Part shown: positions 62,667 through 64,000 of the stretch, in pieces
Layout of the letters: every line of letters begins with the position of its first letter
Numbering within the stretch: position 1 is the first letter of the stretch
Assembly: GCA_032068765.1 (NCBI GenBank)
Contig: DAMBHY010000006.1
Span: forward strand, 61,384-125,383
Length of the DNA stretch: 64,000 nt
From: DAMBHY01 sp032068765
GTDB taxonomy: Bacteria; Bacteroidota; Bacteroidia; Bacteroidales; Dysgonomonadaceae
Reading direction: 5' to 3'
Made by a program: the position numbers and the translations under genes
The notes under the pieces: generated by a model
The model's database searches: none
What the model was told of the DNA's origin: nothing
Seen by the model: the letters and a program-made list of their open reading frames with translations, nothing else

Positions 62667-63065
62667 ATGAAACAACGATTATTCCTTTTATTTACACTTA
62701 TACTGTTTTGCCTATTCGGTGGCAATGCTCAAATATTTGCACAGGAAAATAAAAATGAAAGACCTGTAGTGATAATGAGTGAAATTACTTTTGACGCGAA
62801 TGATATAGAAAGTGCTACTGAAATTCTTACTAATCTTCAGATGGATACTTTGGAAAAAGAAGACGGATGTGTAGCTTTCGATTTGCTACAGAATGATTCA
62901 AATCCCAACGTGATATACATTTATGAAGATTATGAAAATGAAGCGGCGTATAAAAAGCATTTGACTTCTTCATATTATAAAGAATATATGACAAATAAAA
63001 TTGTGCCGCTCATCAAATCTAAAAAATCTACAACGTTGTATCCCATCAATGATACTGGTGAATAA
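62667..63065 (+). CDS. Exported antibiotic-biosynthesis-monooxygenase-type protein
   Basis: 132 residues: signal peptide (cleavage near IFAQ) and a dimeric ferredoxin-like ABM domain (about 35-120), with the characteristic TLEKEDGCVAFDLLQNDSNPNVIYIYEDYENEAAYKKHLTSSYY. Many members are quinol monooxygenases or simply degrade reactive metabolites. An exported form is common in Bacteroidota. The catalytic role is unproven. It starts 38 bases after the DUF3108 gene. Confidence 0.82.
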   Translation: MKQRLFLLFTLILFCLFGGNAQIFAQENKNERPVVIMSEITFDANDIESATEILTNLQMDTLEKEDGCVAFDLLQNDSNPNVIYIYEDYENEAAYKKHLTSSYYKEYMTNKIVPLIKSKKSTTLYPINDTGE

Positions 63066-63134
63066 TGCGTGAATGTGCTAATTGGTTAATCAAAAAATAT
63101 TAGGACATTCTTTAATTAGCATATCGCCACATTG

Positions 63135-63662
63135 TTATATCATTCCTATTTCCTTAAACAACGCATGATAATATGCTGCCTTTTCGGTTAAAGGTTTTGG
63201 ATAAGCTCTTGAAGTAGAAGGCATCCGGCAAATCTTATAAGTTTCTCCCTCTGATTTTATGGTTACACAGCCGCCAATCGAGGGAATTTTTTTTTCATCT
63301 TCATCAAAAGTTGAAATCAGCGTCTTTGTGGCTTTATCTCCTGTCGTAATCATAGTACGACAAAGAGGAATTTGTTTCAGAAGCATCTTAATATCCCGTT
63401 TGCTCACGATGTTGAGATATAAGTCCGATGCATTATCTTTAAGTCGCTGCACTTCAACAGCTGAATCGCTCAGTGCAATTCCTTTTTCGTTCAGAAAATC
63501 GATTATCCTTTCTTTTTCAAAACATTTTTTTTCCGCGTTCAGGAAATAATCCTTATCCTCAAAAAACACCAACCCCATAATCCGCCACATATCGTTTTGA
63601 AAGTTTGGGTAATAAAAATCCATCTTCCATTTGTTTTGCGGCGGAGGAAAACTTCCCAACAT
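63135..63662 (-). CDS. Uracil-DNA glycosylase family protein, start uncertain
   Basis: 175 residues from the first ATG. The motif LGSFPPPQNKWKMDFYYPNFQNDMWRIMG and the C-terminal MPSTSRAY fit the uracil-DNA-glycosylase superfamily group found in Bacteroidota. The homologous region continues upstream in frame (ETHPLEPFLPQNAKVL precedes the first Met), so the protein is truncated if translated from 63662. The frame is open to 63806 but holds no ATG, GTG or TTG. The gene may have lost its start codon or use a rare one. It converges with the ABM gene. Confidence 0.75.
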   Translation of the reverse strand: MLGSFPPPQNKWKMDFYYPNFQNDMWRIMGLVFFEDKDYFLNAEKKCFEKERIIDFLNEKGIALSDSAVEVQRLKDNASDLYLNIVSKRDIKMLLKQIPLCRTMITTGDKATKTLISTFDEDEKKIPSIGGCVTIKSEGETYKICRMPSTSRAYPKPLTEKAAYYHALFKEIGMI

Positions 63663-63806
63663 TAATACTTTTGCATTCTGGGGAAGAAAAGGTTCAAGAG
63701 GATGAGTTTCGGTAGTGATAGATGAATGTGATTTTATAGGATTTTTAAATACAATTTGACGTGAAATTTTAAAGCTGTTTGACAGATTGTAAATATAATA
63801 TAAATT

Positions 63807-64000
63807 TTATAATAACAACTTTTTTAGATATACAAACAATAAATATTGATTAACGTGAGTTCGACTTAAGCAACTAATCCTTTTGATTACCGCTGCCATC
63901 AATCTTCCAATTGTGAAGATAAGTACAGATTAAAATCATGCGGATGAGTACTGAAACGCATGAATTACACTTTAAAATCATGCGAACGAGTATTGAAACG
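63807..64000. other. Right-end non-coding stretch with repeats
   Basis: No gene is seen. It contains the motif shared with 25023-25050 (63855-63882) and a 29-bp direct repeat that reaches the window edge (63930-64000). Confidence 0.5.
63930..64000 (+). repeat. Direct repeat of 29 bp at a 42-bp period, cut by the window edge
   Basis: Copy one (63930-63958) is TTAAAATCATGCGGATGAGT then ACTGAAACG. Copy two (63972-64000) is TTAAAATCATGCGAACGAGT then ATTGAAACG. They differ at three positions, with 13 bases between them. The array may continue beyond the window. Confidence 0.7.

Noticed and set aside
63930..64000. CRISPR array at the right edge
   Set aside because: Only two copies are visible, they differ at three positions and the spacer is 13 bases, far too short.

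Overview
The window looks like chromosomal DNA from a member of the phylum Bacteroidota, probably order Bacteroidales. This is an inference from several signs: low GC content, almost no Shine-Dalgarno sequences, promoters of the TTTG-N19/20-TAnnTTTG type, a complete Bat (aerotolerance) operon, a TonB-dependent receptor with a carboxypeptidase-like N-terminal domain, and several families largely confined to this phylum (DUF4292, DUF4827, DUF2851, LptE-family, DUF3108). I cannot name the genus. There are no rRNA genes, no intact insertion sequence and no recognisable prophage. The content is mostly housekeeping, with a few small accessory patches.

Layout. 1-1.9 kb: tail of a probable cation/proton antiporter and a GHL10-type lipoprotein. 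1.9-2.7 kb: a repeat-rich non-coding stretch. 2.7-4 kb: two poorly characterised genes. 4.3-7 kb: a THUMP rRNA methyltransferase and glutamine synthetase. 8-14.2 kb: dut, a TPR protein, a DUF4292 lipoprotein, an EnvC-like factor, a nucleoside permease and a small membrane protein. 14.4-20.6 kb: a four-repeat membrane protein, flavodoxin, guaA, an NlpE-like lipoprotein, an SGNH hydrolase and an M20 dipeptidase. 20.6-22.4 kb: a chymotrypsin-fold protease next to a second gene that encodes only its pro-domain. 22.7-24.9 kb: RNase R, followed by gene relics. 25.3-37.1 kb: a mostly leftward block with glycosyltransferase, flippase, secG, lptE-family, sigma-54 activator, glmM, DUF4827, nrnA, comEC and rpe. 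37.3-42.2 kb: a TlpA-type thioredoxin, rpsO, a peroxiredoxin and a NatAB-like ABC exporter. 42.2-51.2 kb: the leftward MoxR-DUF58-BatABCDE-PAP2 operon. 51.6-58.3 kb: topoisomerase IB, tRNA-Arg, small secreted proteins, and a surface lipoprotein next to a frameshifted TonB receptor. 58.5-63.7 kb: DUF2851, an Ig-like lipoprotein, DUF3108, a monooxygenase-like protein and a uracil-DNA-glycosylase-family protein. The window ends inside a direct repeat.

How the genes fit together. Many products act on the cell envelope: LPS or glycan export, LptE-like LPS assembly, SecG, GlmM for amino-sugar precursors, an EnvC-like division or peptidoglycan factor, and numerous lipoproteins. The Bat operon is a membrane-anchored MoxR/VWA system. 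The observations most worth following are the protease/pro-domain gene pair, a promoter-terminator unit at 38.48-38.61 kb with no gene in it (candidate small RNA), a duplicated palindromic element upstream of the gene at 2668-3399, the roughly 41-bp degenerate tandem repeat, and the single-base frameshift in the TonB receptor.
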